Shown: in pieces, positions 33,126-42,230 of the stretch
Numbering within the stretch: position 1 is the stretch's first letter
Layout of the letters: each line of letters starts with the position of its first letter
NCBI GenBank assembly: GCA_036502005.1
Contig: DASXZH010000083.1
Coordinates: 1 to 64,000, forward strand
Source of the DNA: DASXZH01 sp036502005
GTDB taxonomy: Bacteria > Armatimonadota > Fimbriimonadia > Fimbriimonadales > Fimbriimonadaceae
Length of the DNA: 64,000 nt
Reading direction: 5' to 3'
Position numbers and translations under genes: made by a program
The notes under the pieces: generated by a model
What the model was told of the DNA's origin: nothing
Database searches by the model: none
The model's input: the letters and a program-made list of their open reading frames with translations, nothing else

Positions 33126-34670
33126 GTGCTGCTCGCCAACCTGCTTCTATCCTTGGCAATGCTGCAAAGTCCCACCCCTCAAAAGTGGTACGGCCCACAG
33201 GAAGTTAACTTCAATATCCAGTATTCGGGCAACCCATACGACCCCGCCTACAACGACGTAACCGTCCATTTTGTGAACGAGCGCGGGTTCGCGGTTGACC
33301 GTCTCGCTTATTTTTCCCACGGTTCTTGGAAGGCAGTTCTAGTTGCGCCGCAACCCGGCCACTACAAAGCAACGCTGCTGCGAAATGGCCACGAATCCGT
33401 TGAAGAAGCCGTGCCAGCCGTGCTCATTCTGGATGAAAAACTGCCCCATGGTTTTATTCATACCGATCACACGCATTTGAACCGCTTCTCTTACGATGAC
33501 GGCACCTACATGTTCCCGATCGGATTTGACCTTGGATGGCAGACGGCGGGCATGCCGACTATGGTTGACCAATTGGTGAAAATGAACGCGGTCGGCTTGA
33601 ACTGGACTCGTATTTGGTCCTGCGGCTTTGACAATCGGAACCCGTGGATCCCGCATGACGACCCTTATGCCATCAAAGACCAACTCTGGCCTAAGGCCCT
33701 GGACAACCTGGCCGTGACCGCCAAGGGTTGCAACGATTCCTCCGTGAATTTCCAATTTGTTCTGTTTAACCACGGCGCGTTCAGCAGTAAAACAGACTCC
33801 GAATGGCGCGATAATCCCTGGAATGCGGCCAAGGGCGGGTTCTTGAAAAGCGCGGACGACTTCTTCACCGATCCGGAAGCGAAACGCCGAACCAAGATGT
33901 GGCTGCGGTACGCAGTCGCCCGCTGGGCCGGCAATCCCAACCTTTTCGCCTGGGAGCTCTTCAACGAAGTCGAGTGGACGGATGCCGCCAAGGACGGCCA
34001 CTGGAACGAGATCGAGAACTGGCACAAAGAGATGGCGGATTACATCCGCTCGCTAGACCCCTATGGCCATCCGATTACGACCAGTAGCGAAATGAATGGT
34101 GGCCTATTTGAGCCGATGGATTACTACCAGCCCCATGAATATGCCGATAACCTTCCTCTCGTTTTCGATGCGTACACGGCCCTGAAAAACAAGCCGCTGT
34201 TCGTGGGAGAGTTTGGCCCCAACCACGAAATGGGCATGAAGGAGCGGCCGTTTATCCGCAACGTTTTATGGGATTCAATTAAAGCAAACGGAGCGGCCAC
34301 CGCCATGTATTGGTATTGGGACCGAGTTGAGAAATACAACTTGTACCCTGAGTTCACCATTTGGTCAAAAATTTTAGACCGGGCTAAATTTGGCGATCAC
34401 GCCACGGCTACTTCGATCGGTTTTTCTTCAAATATCGGCACGGCTGAGGGGTTGCGGGATATCGCCTGGGCCTTGGTGCGCATCCGGGGCGCGGAGGGCA
34501 AATCGCCCCGCATCTCGTTCCCCGGCATGGTCAGCGGGACCTGGAATGTAACCTGGTTTAACCTCGATACTGGCGAAGAGTACAACGATTTGGCGGCAAC
34601 CCACGGGGTGAGTTTGCAACTTTCCGCCGTGAAGGGGCAGGATGTTGTTGCCTTGTTGAGATTGGGCTAA
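33126..34670 (+). CDS. Clan-A glycoside hydrolase with DUF5060-like domain
   Basis: A 514-aa enzyme. A short N-terminal hydrophobic stretch may be a signal. Residues 20-100 form a DUF5060-type beta-sandwich (KWYGPQEVNFNIQYS). A (beta/alpha)8 barrel follows with the acid/base in WELFNEVEW (Asn280-Glu281) and the nucleophile in FVGEFGPN (Glu362), the arrangement of GH5/clan-A. A beta domain ends it. The sugar substrate is unknown. GTG 33126 is used because it fits the hydrophobic start and the TATACT spacing; the frame further left lies opposite the thioredoxin-fold gene. Confidence 0.8.
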   Translation: MLLANLLLSLAMLQSPTPQKWYGPQEVNFNIQYSGNPYDPAYNDVTVHFVNERGFAVDRLAYFSHGSWKAVLVAPQPGHYKATLLRNGHESVEEAVPAVLILDEKLPHGFIHTDHTHLNRFSYDDGTYMFPIGFDLGWQTAGMPTMVDQLVKMNAVGLNWTRIWSCGFDNRNPWIPHDDPYAIKDQLWPKALDNLAVTAKGCNDSSVNFQFVLFNHGAFSSKTDSEWRDNPWNAAKGGFLKSADDFFTDPEAKRRTKMWLRYAVARWAGNPNLFAWELFNEVEWTDAAKDGHWNEIENWHKEMADYIRSLDPYGHPITTSSEMNGGLFEPMDYYQPHEYADNLPLVFDAYTALKNKPLFVGEFGPNHEMGMKERPFIRNVLWDSIKANGAATAMYWYWDRVEKYNLYPEFTIWSKILDRAKFGDHATATSIGFSSNIGTAEGLRDIAWALVRIRGAEGKSPRISFPGMVSGTWNVTWFNLDTGEEYNDLAATHGVSLQLSAVKGQDVVALLRLG

Positions 34671-34677
34671 GGTGGTA

Positions 34678-34704
34678 ATTGTGCGGTATTCTGCGCCGCA
34701 CAAT
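34678..34704. terminator. Hairpin between convergent genes
   Basis: ATTGTGCGG / CCGCACAAT, 9-bp perfect stem with 9-base loop, 8 bp after the glycoside hydrolase stop. There is no T run, so a terminator role is only possible. Confidence 0.4.
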
Positions 34705-34758
34705 AGGTTCAAGCTATATAGAAAATAAAATCAAACGTGCGCCTGTTTGACGTAGCCC

Positions 34759-35505
34759 CTAAGATTTCCCCCACTTTTTTTCCGCTCCCTTTTTCCCGGC
34801 CCCGCTCCTGACAGCGGTTATCCGTCTCACCCGCTCCTGCTCCGCGCGCTTGTTCAACTTGTCTCGGTCATGGTCGGTTACGCGTATAACCAAATGGTCT
34901 AAAAACCTCTCCAACGCCAACTCCAAAACAAGGAGATTCGTTAACGCCAAGCCCCTCACCCGTTCGGGCAGCTTTACCGCTTGCGGCTGAGCGATTTGGG
35001 TGAACGTGTTGAGCCGTTTGGCATCTGCTTCGGTCAGAGCCGGCCTCGTTTGCGGCATGGGCAGGTTCAGCGCTTTATAATCCGAAGGGCTCGGCGCGGC
35101 GTAATCGCTGGCCGGGTTTTGATCGAGCGGAAACAGCCTAAAGTTGGCGATGTCCATCTCGTACCAGTAAACGTGCAGCAACAACTCCGTTAGGGTGCGC
35201 GTGTTTTCGCCCATTTCGGCGAGGACCTTGTCCACAAGCTCGAAATCCTCACTCGTGTTTCGCGGCACGCCTTCCGTGGTTGGCTGCTCGTAGCCTCGCG
35301 GGGAGGTTCGCTTGATACGTTCACCGACAATGATCGACGCCCAGCCGCGTAACACGGCCTCGATTCGGTCCTCGTTCGGCTTTTTGGCGGTGTGTTCCAG
35401 CGAACGTGCTACTTGCTGTTGCTGCTCAGGCGTCAGCCTGTGCAGCGTGTTGATGATGAGCTTTAGGTCGGGCTCTTTCTTTGTCTTTTCTAATTCTTCT
35501 ACCAT
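34759..35505 (-). CDS. Hypothetical cytosolic protein
   Basis: A 248-aa soluble, mainly helical protein. The start is charged (EELEKTKKEPDLKLIINTLH, then RLTPEQQQQVARSLEHTA). A middle block has LLLHVYWYEMDIANFRLFPL and the C-terminus is basic (KRAEQERVRRITAVRSGAGK). No family recognised. It stands alone between short-period repeats and a hairpin. Confidence 0.6.
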   Translation of the reverse strand: MVEELEKTKKEPDLKLIINTLHRLTPEQQQQVARSLEHTAKKPNEDRIEAVLRGWASIIVGERIKRTSPRGYEQPTTEGVPRNTSEDFELVDKVLAEMGENTRTLTELLLHVYWYEMDIANFRLFPLDQNPASDYAAPSPSDYKALNLPMPQTRPALTEADAKRLNTFTQIAQPQAVKLPERVRGLALTNLLVLELALERFLDHLVIRVTDHDRDKLNKRAEQERVRRITAVRSGAGKKGAEKKWGKS

Positions 35506-35560
35506 GTGGTTCTCCGAGGAGAACTGACGGGGAAGGGGGCGTTAATGTAGACAAAAATCT

Positions 35561-35661
35561 ACAGTAAACAGTAAACAGTAAACAGTAAACGGCTAGGAAG
35601 CTAATCATCCAGCTGATCCAGTTTTCCGGGCCGCTTACCGTTTACTGAGAACCGTTTACTT
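35561..35661. repeat. ACAGTAAACAGTAAACAG short-period repeat
   Basis: Four or more AGTAAAC units, then the inverse (CCGTTTACTGAGAACCGTTTACT) 45 bp further. Related units are at 4977-5045 and 40208-40222. Confidence 0.7.
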
Positions 35662-35663
35662 CC

Positions 35664-37190
35664 CTAGTGATAAAAATGCCGAACGCCCGTAAACACCATC
35701 GCGATGCCGAGTTCGTCGGCGGCCGCGATAACCTCCGGATCCTTCTTACTTCCCCCCGGCTGAACAATCGCCGCGATGCCGGCTTTGGCCGCAGTCTCAA
35801 CACTATCCGGAAATGGGAAAAACGCGTCGCTAGCCAAAACGGCGCCAACCGATTTCGGTCCCGCTTGCTCTAGGGCAAGCCGCACCGATTGAACTCGGTT
35901 CATCTGCCCGGCACCAACTCCCAAAAGGCGATCCCTCACCCCAACCACGATTGCATTGGATTTCACATGAGGAATGATTTTCCACTGAAAACGAAGCGCC
36001 TCCATCTGCTCTTCAGTCGGCGCCAGCTTAGTAACAACTTTCCACTCTTTGCCGGGGTCGATGTCTGCATCCTGGGCCAGATATCCGCCCCCAACCGTTC
36101 GAATAGTCAAGAACCTCGACTTGGATGGCACCGGAGCCGACAACAACCGCACCTCTTGGCCCCAGCCTTTGCGATTCCGAAAGAGAGATAACGCGCCGTC
36201 CGTATAGCCTAAAGCAATAACAACATCTAGTTTGTTGCCCTTTTCAACCATCGCCTCAGCCCCTTCCTCGTCCAAGATCCCGTTCACGGCGACCACCCCG
36301 CCAAAGGCGGATACAGGATCGGCATCGCGGGCTAGCCTAAAACTTTCGCCGAAGGACTCCACCGCTGCAACCCCGCAAGGGTTTCCGTGCTTGGTGATGG
36401 CGCAAGCGGGAACGGGCAGGTCGTTCACCAGATTCCAAGCGCCATTGGCATCGTTGATGTTGTTGTAGCCAACCTCCCAACCCCAAAGGTGCTCCTCGTA
36501 AGCAATGCCCTGATTCGGCGTTAGCGGCTCTACGTAAAGCGCCCCGTTCTGGTGCGGGTTCTCGCCATAGCGCAACTCGATATGCCGGCGCATCCCAACC
36601 GTTAAGGTTTCTCGATATAAATCTTCACCCGCAGCCTGCGTCAGGTAGCGCGAAACAAGCGAATCGTAAAAAGCGGTGTGCCGATAGGCTTTGGCCGCAA
36701 ACCTCAGCCGCACGTCATCGTCTGGCTCTGCAGCAAGAACATCCGGATAATCGTCCGGATCCACCACCACCAAAACGTTGTGAAAGTTCTTAGCTCCTGC
36801 CCGGATCATCGCCGGGCCGCCGATATCGATCGACTCGACCGCCTCCTCCAGGTCGTGCTCCTGGTTCACCGTCTTCTCGAACTGATACAGGTTCACGCAG
36901 AGGAGCGCTATCGGCTCAATCCCCGCATGGAGCATTTGCTGACGGTGGGTATCCAGCCGAATATCGCCCAACAGCCCGCCGTGAATGATGGGGTGAAGGG
37001 TCTTTACTCGACCGTTCAACATCTCCGGAAACTGGGTTACATCGGCAACCTCTTGCAGCTCAAGTCCGGCCTCTCGGAGAGCCCGCGCCGTGCCGCCAGT
37101 GCTGATAAGATCGAAGCCCTTGGCGACAAGGCCCTGGGCAAAAGGGACAATTCCAGATTTATCGGTAACGCTTAAAAGGGCTCTTGGCAA
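35664..37190 (-). CDS. purH: Bifunctional AICAR transformylase / IMP cyclohydrolase
   Basis: A 508-aa enzyme for the last two steps of de novo IMP synthesis. The N-terminal MGS-like cyclohydrolase domain shows STGGTARAL and GRVKTLHPIIHGG; the transformylase domain shows RYGENPHQNGALY, ITKHGNPCGVA and the terminal GVRHFYH. Length and order are normal. The start is TTG, 2 bp after the stop of the Ig-like membrane gene, so the two are co-transcribed; no other pur gene is near. Confidence 0.96.
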   Translation of the reverse strand: MPRALLSVTDKSGIVPFAQGLVAKGFDLISTGGTARALREAGLELQEVADVTQFPEMLNGRVKTLHPIIHGGLLGDIRLDTHRQQMLHAGIEPIALLCVNLYQFEKTVNQEHDLEEAVESIDIGGPAMIRAGAKNFHNVLVVVDPDDYPDVLAAEPDDDVRLRFAAKAYRHTAFYDSLVSRYLTQAAGEDLYRETLTVGMRRHIELRYGENPHQNGALYVEPLTPNQGIAYEEHLWGWEVGYNNINDANGAWNLVNDLPVPACAITKHGNPCGVAAVESFGESFRLARDADPVSAFGGVVAVNGILDEEGAEAMVEKGNKLDVVIALGYTDGALSLFRNRKGWGQEVRLLSAPVPSKSRFLTIRTVGGGYLAQDADIDPGKEWKVVTKLAPTEEQMEALRFQWKIIPHVKSNAIVVGVRDRLLGVGAGQMNRVQSVRLALEQAGPKSVGAVLASDAFFPFPDSVETAAKAGIAAIVQPGGSKKDPEVIAAADELGIAMVFTGVRHFYH

Positions 37191-37192
37191 CT

Positions 37193-38824
37193 CTATCCAC
37201 CGCCGGCGGTTGTTGGAGCCGGCGCATTATTATTGCCTGTTGAGGAGGGAGAATTGTTGCCCCCACCGGTTGTGCTCGTATCAAACGCTGGAGTTGTGGG
37301 CTGAGTCGGCGGCGTGGACTTCACGTGAACGCCAATGTGCTGGCTTCTAACCGTGATTCCGTTGCTGTCGTAAGCGGTTAGGTAAATGTCGGTATTTCTA
37401 TCGATTGGGACGGCGGTGCTGCCCGATGCCTGTGGCAAATCGGTGGTAGCGCCCCCAACCGTGAGAGTTATGCGCGCTGCTCCCGTCACCTGCCACTGGA
37501 TCGTCGTCTGTTCGTTAGCGGCAGGGTCTACCGTTTTTGGAGAAACATCGAAGAAGACGATATGAGCCGAGCTTGGCTGCGTCACACGAACCGTGATGGT
37601 CTTCGATTTCACCGACTTATTCGTCGCATTTTCGGCGACCAGATAGTAGCTGGTTTTCCCAGGCTGGTCCGGCTTTACTTCGTAGTCTTCCGCGTTCAGA
37701 TCGAGAATGGTCGCTGTTGGCTCGAGATACACCTTTGTCGCATGCGACACGTGGTAGTGAACGATGAAGGATTGCCCCACGTTAAGACTTGGTTGAGATA
37801 TCTCAAAATTATCGATCACCGGCAAAGGCTCAATCTGGGGCTGTTTGACTTCGAACGAGCGGGAAACAGGCTTGCTCTCCGCGCGGTCTTCGACGGCGGT
37901 CGCATCAACAGTTCCGGAAGTCTCAGCGGTGAACGATGTGCTTCCATCGGCGGGTTCGTCATGGCGTTGATCGCCGATTTTCAGGATCACGCCACTAGCA
38001 TGCACAGCATGCCAACGCACGGTTACCACTTCTCCCTCTGTGTAACTCGCCGACTCTGGTTCCAGTTCCAAACTTTGGATCACCGGGGGGAGGGGCCGCG
38101 AAAGATACCAAACAAAAATCAACAACAGAACTAACGAAACCACGCCCAACGTGGCGGGAGTGATGACCGGCCTCTGTTCGATCTGGGCCTGGCTGGACGT
38201 GACGAGCGATGGTGTTTGGATACTGCGAGCGCTTAGCGTGAAAACGTAAATGCGGGGGCTGGCAAAGGGTTTTGTGCTCGTCGGCGTCGCGTGGACCTCG
38301 ATATCCTTTTGCTGGCCCGGGCCAACCGTAAGCTGCTCTTGGCCAAATTCAAAGGCAAACGCGTCTTCTGGATCACTTCCAAAAAGCTGCAAAGTCTGCT
38401 CAGTATTGCCCAGGTTCATCACACTGGCATGGAAGATCTCCGCGCCGCGGATTGGGCTTACATGGCCCTTTTTAGGCAAGATCTCCATGCTGAGATGGTT
38501 GTAGGGCTTTATCTGGACCACGCCCTGCGCCTGACGGCTTTCGGCGGAGTTCAGCGACCGAACCTTAACAACGAACGGATAATTGCCGGCAAGACTTTCG
38601 CTGGCACGACCTGGTTTAAAAAAGAGTTTTTCGGTTTGCGTTTCGCCGGCAGCGACACTAAAAATGGGAACCGGGATTGCCGTCCATTCAGGATCAAGAC
38701 CTTCAATCTCGACCTCAAAACGGTCAACTTCTTCGCCTCGGTTATGAATCTGAAGGTTGAGAGGCGTATTATCGCCTGCCTCAACGGCTATCAGATCGGA
38801 GGATAACTGGATCGAAAAACTCAT
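37193..38824 (-). CDS. Membrane protein with Ig-like domains on both sides of one membrane helix
   Basis: A 543-aa protein without a signal peptide. Residues 1-215 form two CARDB/Ig-like beta-sandwiches (PLNLQIHNRGEEVDRFEVEI, then FHASVMNLGNTEQTLQLFGS). A transmembrane helix is at about 222-243 (ATLGVVSLVLLLIFVWYLSR). Further Ig-like domains (SASYTEGEVVTVRWHA, NVGQSFIVHYHVS) and a Pro/Thr/Gly/Asn tail follow. If the helix inserts normally, the first domains are cytosolic, which is unusual. It is co-transcribed with purH. TAATAT lies 9 nt before the ATG. Confidence 0.7.
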   Translation of the reverse strand: MSFSIQLSSDLIAVEAGDNTPLNLQIHNRGEEVDRFEVEIEGLDPEWTAIPVPIFSVAAGETQTEKLFFKPGRASESLAGNYPFVVKVRSLNSAESRQAQGVVQIKPYNHLSMEILPKKGHVSPIRGAEIFHASVMNLGNTEQTLQLFGSDPEDAFAFEFGQEQLTVGPGQQKDIEVHATPTSTKPFASPRIYVFTLSARSIQTPSLVTSSQAQIEQRPVITPATLGVVSLVLLLIFVWYLSRPLPPVIQSLELEPESASYTEGEVVTVRWHAVHASGVILKIGDQRHDEPADGSTSFTAETSGTVDATAVEDRAESKPVSRSFEVKQPQIEPLPVIDNFEISQPSLNVGQSFIVHYHVSHATKVYLEPTATILDLNAEDYEVKPDQPGKTSYYLVAENATNKSVKSKTITVRVTQPSSAHIVFFDVSPKTVDPAANEQTTIQWQVTGAARITLTVGGATTDLPQASGSTAVPIDRNTDIYLTAYDSNGITVRSQHIGVHVKSTPPTQPTTPAFDTSTTGGGNNSPSSTGNNNAPAPTTAGGG

Positions 38825-38863
38825 CGGCAGGAGATATTAGCAGACAGAACACAATTTAGACGC

Positions 38864-40219
38864 ATGACACCTTGCGTTAGCATGGGCGTTAAACTAATCA
38901 AAGTGTCGCGCTTGCAGGGTCTCCTCATATTGCTGATTTTAGCCGTCAGCGCACCCTTTTCTTACGCCGGAACCGATTTTTCTTTTTCAGAATCAAAGGT
39001 TGATATTTCTCCGCCCGAGCCGCTCCCTCTCGGAGGCTACACTGCCAGGCACGGCAAGGTTATGGATGAAGGCGGGCAGCCGCTTTACGCCCGTTGCGTT
39101 CTTTTTCAATACGGCGGACTGGAGATAGCCCTCGTAAGCGCGGAAATGTTGACCATTCCCGACAGCCTGGCTGAGGAGGTAAGCAAGCATATCCCGCCGA
39201 ACGTGATGCTATTTCTTTGCGCTACCCATACCCATTCCGCCCCCGATAGCCAACTTTTAAACGACCACATGACGTTTTCAATCCCAGGCATTGCCAGCTT
39301 TAAGCACCGATGGCTGGATTGGTATTCAAAGCAGATTGCATTGGCGGTCAACACAGCGGTTACGGCGCCGAGGCAAAAGATTGACAAGCTGCAAGTCGTC
39401 CAGTTTAAAGAGGAGCTGAACCGAGGCCGAAGATTTAAAGCGAAGCCGGATCAGCTTGTTACCGTGCTGGAAGCCATTCTAGCCCCCGCCAACCGGTCTA
39501 TTCAAAATCTGTTTCTGGAGTATGCGGCACATGCCGTTTTCTACGGGGCCGACAACAACAAGACGAACGGAGATTGGCCAGGCGAGGTCTCCTCACGCGT
39601 GGAGGCCGACCGAATCGGAAGCGCCTTCCCGGTTCTGGAGGGTGCAATAGGCGATGTTTCCCCTCACGCACAAGGCGCAACACCTCAAGACCAGATAAAC
39701 AACTTTGCTTCTACGATGCTGGAAGGTCTTGTTAAAGCCCAGAGCCGTGGCGAGACAATTTGGCAAGCAAAAGACAAGGGCAACATGATTCGCTACGTTC
39801 GGGAGCCGATCCAAATCGACCCACCCACCCCAAGTAAGGCGTTTATGAAGGATTACCACTTGCCAAAAGAACTGGCTGAAATCATGGTTAAGCAGTTCGC
39901 GCCGACTTCGGCCAATATTACGGCACTCCGTTTTGGGTCTTTGGCGGTCATCGGCGTCCCCGGCGAACCGACTTCGGCGTTGGGCCATGAAATAAAGCTC
40001 GCCGGTGCCTTGATAGGATTTCGATCGGTTTTGGTTGTTAGTCACGTAAACGGCTGGATCGGCTATGAGTTGGACCCGAAAGACTACACGCGTGGAGGGT
40101 ATGAAGCTTCGCTCTCGTTTAACGGTCCGAAGGAAGGCGTACATATCGTCGCCGCAGCCGTGAAGGCGCTGAAAGCGCTGTCTAAGAAGAACGGGAAGAG
40201 TGAGGGGGGTAAACAGTAA
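38864..40219 (+). CDS. Exported neutral/alkaline ceramidase-like protein
   Basis: A 451-aa protein with a signal peptide (about residues 15-36, LQGLLILLILAVSAPFSYAG). The ceramidase N-terminal-domain pattern is seen: SKVDISPPEPLPLGGYTA, CATHTHSAPDS with zinc-binding His, YAAHAVFYG and GEPTSALGHEIK. It probably hydrolyses an amide or other substrate outside the cytoplasm; the narrow specificity is unknown. ATG 38882 is a possible later start. It is divergent from the Ig-like/purH unit. Confidence 0.8.
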   Translation: MTPCVSMGVKLIKVSRLQGLLILLILAVSAPFSYAGTDFSFSESKVDISPPEPLPLGGYTARHGKVMDEGGQPLYARCVLFQYGGLEIALVSAEMLTIPDSLAEEVSKHIPPNVMLFLCATHTHSAPDSQLLNDHMTFSIPGIASFKHRWLDWYSKQIALAVNTAVTAPRQKIDKLQVVQFKEELNRGRRFKAKPDQLVTVLEAILAPANRSIQNLFLEYAAHAVFYGADNNKTNGDWPGEVSSRVEADRIGSAFPVLEGAIGDVSPHAQGATPQDQINNFASTMLEGLVKAQSRGETIWQAKDKGNMIRYVREPIQIDPPTPSKAFMKDYHLPKELAEIMVKQFAPTSANITALRFGSLAVIGVPGEPTSALGHEIKLAGALIGFRSVLVVSHVNGWIGYELDPKDYTRGGYEASLSFNGPKEGVHIVAAAVKALKALSKKNGKSEGGKQ

Positions 40220-40233
40220 ACAGACGAAGGGTA

Positions 40234-40331
40234 CGCAAATCGATAAATCTTCGCATCGTCACAGTGACATAGACTCGATTTATCGATTTGCGGCTATTTG
40301 GCGCTCGATTTCCAGGGCTCCGCTCGTCCGA
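40234..40331. repeat. Palindromic element with 16-bp arms, CGCAAATCGATAAATC
   Basis: CGCAAATCGATAAATC (40234-40249) is perfectly inverted at 40277-40292. TTCGC follows the first arm and GGCTCCGCTCGTCC lies about 25 bp after the second. The same layout occurs at 54742-54843. Confidence 0.8.
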
Positions 40332-40382
40332 CTACGTCGAACTTCGCTTCACCCTTCGCTAAATTATCCTGGCCCTCAGGGC

Positions 40383-40555
40383 AATGCCATCCAGTTTTTT
40401 TGGTTGAACCAAAGCACCCGTTTCGCCCCTTTGGGGCTTCGAGAAGAACCGCGTTGCATGACCATGCCTTCAGCCTTCGCTAAGTCTTCTCTGCCCTTCG
40501 GGCCTGCATTCCGCCCACGGAATTGAATCCAGGTTTTGAAAAACTGGATGGCATT
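40383..40555. repeat. 173-bp element with 17-bp perfect inverted ends, AATGCCATCCAGTTTTT
   Basis: AATGCCATCCAGTTTTT (40383-40399) is exactly inverted at 40539-40555. The interior has no long frame. Only one copy was seen in the window. Confidence 0.75.
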
Positions 40556-40767
40556 ACACACTCCGGGGTGCGGATTAATCGCATGCTCCTCCTGCGGTGT
40601 CGCTTCGCTTACAACCGGCATGGCAGAGTCTGTGCGAGCCGTGGTGGGCCGAGGCTGAATAAGTAAACAGGCTCAAAAACTCTATTTGCAACAATTAAGA
40701 AAAAGTTTTATACTGGACTTACCGGCGGGCGAGAGGGCAAACGCGACGCACGGCAAAGGAAGGTTCC

Positions 40768-41349
40768 ATGAATCAAAACAACGAGATCACTCGAAGGAGT
40801 GTGATCGCGGGCATTGTCGCCACCGCAGCGGCTCCGCTGCTGTCTGGCCAAGCATTAGCGGGCACATTGGCGGCCGGCAAAAAGGCAAAAGTCGTCGCCA
40901 GGCGGGGTGTCACCGCATTGCCACGCTACTTTCATTCGGCAGTCACTCTGGCGGACGGCAGGGTGCTCGTTACAGGGGGATACCATGTTGACGAGCCGGC
41001 AAGACGGGGCACCACCATCGCACCATCTGGCAACGTCCAAATTTTCGATCCGGGTAGGAACGAGTGGAGTACCGCCGCACCAATGACCTTTCCACGGGCT
41101 AGGCACGCATCGGTGCTTTTGCCAGATGGGCGCGTTGCCGTCCTCGGCGGCTTTTACAAAGGGCCGCTGGATTCAGTTGAGATCTACGATCCTTCTCAAA
41201 ACACGTGGGCGAAGGGCAAAAAGCTACCCCAGCCTATGTGCGACCACTCGGCCTGCTTCGCGCAGGGAAGGATCATCGTTTCGGGCGGTCCCGCAGGAGC
41301 TCACGCCCTCGACCCTAATGCGGTTTCATTGAAGAGCCAAGTGCCATAG
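40768..41349 (+). CDS. Tat-exported kelch-repeat protein
   Basis: A 193-aa protein. A twin-arginine signal (NEITRRSVIAGIVATAAAPL) is followed by about three kelch blades: HSAVTLADGRVLVTGGYH, ARHASVLLPDGRVAVLGGFY, and HSACFAQGRIIVSGG. This is half a normal six- to seven-bladed propeller, so it either oligomerises or is truncated. AAGGAAGG precedes the ATG. The Hcp-like gene starts 10 bp after its stop, so the two are co-transcribed. Confidence 0.75.
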   Translation: MNQNNEITRRSVIAGIVATAAAPLLSGQALAGTLAAGKKAKVVARRGVTALPRYFHSAVTLADGRVLVTGGYHVDEPARRGTTIAPSGNVQIFDPGRNEWSTAAPMTFPRARHASVLLPDGRVAVLGGFYKGPLDSVEIYDPSQNTWAKGKKLPQPMCDHSACFAQGRIIVSGGPAGAHALDPNAVSLKSQVP

Positions 41350-41359
41350 GAGATAACAC

Positions 41360-41785
41360 ATGATTTTAATGACCATAGATGCAACCAAGCAAGGCCGAAT
41401 ATACGGCGGTGGAGCGCAGAGGCAGTGGGACGTTTTGTCCTTTTCGTGGGGTCTTTCAGTTCCCTACGACGAGTCGAGCGGCCGACTCACGGGAAGGAGG
41501 CAGCATAGTCCGGTTGCGCTTGTGCTGTCGGATTATGAGAATGTCGCGCAGTTATTACAAGTTATTGAGACCGGCGAGAATCTGAAAGAGGTCGTCATAT
41601 CGATCATTGACGATTCAACCGGTGAACTGGCGGAGCGGATCACTCTCTCAAATCCCTTGCTCATCTCGCTAGACTTCAGCTCGGGAGGGGATAGGCCAAC
41701 CGAGAGTATTACGTTTACGTACACGTCAATCAGCTACGTTTCTGGAAACAAAACGTCAATCGACGATTGGCAAGCGCCGACGTAA
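41360..41785 (+). CDS. Hcp-like tube protein (type VI secretion Hcp fold)
   Basis: A 141-aa protein that matches the Hcp1 pattern: WDVLSFSWGLS, then RRQHSPVALVLSDYENVAQL, ENLKEVVISIID, ELAERITLSNPLLISLDFSS, and GGDRPTESITFTYTSISYVS. Hcp makes the hexameric rings of the type VI tube and can be secreted. No tssB/C, clpV, vgrG or tssM gene is in the window. GGAGA precedes the ATG. It is co-transcribed with the Tat-kelch gene. An orphan, repurposed Hcp domain is as likely as part of a distant secretion system. Confidence 0.75.
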   Translation: MILMTIDATKQGRIYGGGAQRQWDVLSFSWGLSVPYDESSGRLTGRRQHSPVALVLSDYENVAQLLQVIETGENLKEVVISIIDDSTGELAERITLSNPLLISLDFSSGGDRPTESITFTYTSISYVSGNKTSIDDWQAPT

Positions 41786-41831
41786 AGATTCGGTGTTTTG
41801 GCCGGACGCTTTCAGCGCTTCGGCCAGCACT

Positions 41832-42167
41832 TTACTGAATCACATGCGCGATCGGACTGGTGATCGTGCATGTGGGATACGCGCTAATCGCGTTGATCGC
41901 ATACTTGCCACCCGATGGGCAAACGGGCATGATCTTGATGTACTCGGGAACGAGCACGCTGCTGTTCGGCACAAATGTGTCAAGGAAGCGATAATCCACC
42001 TTTGCCATTTCTTTGGCGGAGTCGATCTGGTGGAGATTGGAGATGCAGCCCTGTGCGTTGGCGGTGTCCCTTGCATGAATCATGTTTGGAACTGCGATGG
42101 AAAGAAGAACGCCGATGATCAGAACGACGATCATGATTTCGATTAGTGTAAATGCTCTCTTTTTCAT
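41832..42167 (-). CDS. Type IV pilin/pseudopilin-like protein
   Basis: A 111-aa protein with a prepilin leader MKKRA before FTLIEIMIVVLIIGVLLSIA. It carries the +5 Glu; Ala rather than Gly is at -1, as in other proteins of this group. The helical stalk leads into a small globular domain with two Cys (CPSGG and CTITS). It is inserted in the inner membrane and may form a pilus or secretion pseudopilus; no pilus assembly genes are near. ATG 42167 is used because it opens the leader. Confidence 0.82.
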   Translation of the reverse strand: MKKRAFTLIEIMIVVLIIGVLLSIAVPNMIHARDTANAQGCISNLHQIDSAKEMAKVDYRFLDTFVPNSSVLVPEYIKIMPVCPSGGKYAINAISAYPTCTITSPIAHVIQ

Positions 42168-42230
42168 ATAACCTATCCCTGGTGGGAATCTTCGTTGCAA
42201 GAACTGTGCCAGTCGGGGGGAAATACAAGG

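Larger units (their letters stand above)
40220..40767. other. 550-bp nest of palindromic elements
   Basis: No gene. It holds an AAACAGTAAACAG unit, a 16-bp inverted repeat (40234-40292) with its downstream GGCTCCGCTCGTCC block, and a 17-bp inverted repeat element (40383-40555). From 40556 to 40640 several CCGGGG/CGGCATGG fragments remain unexplained. Confidence 0.7.
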
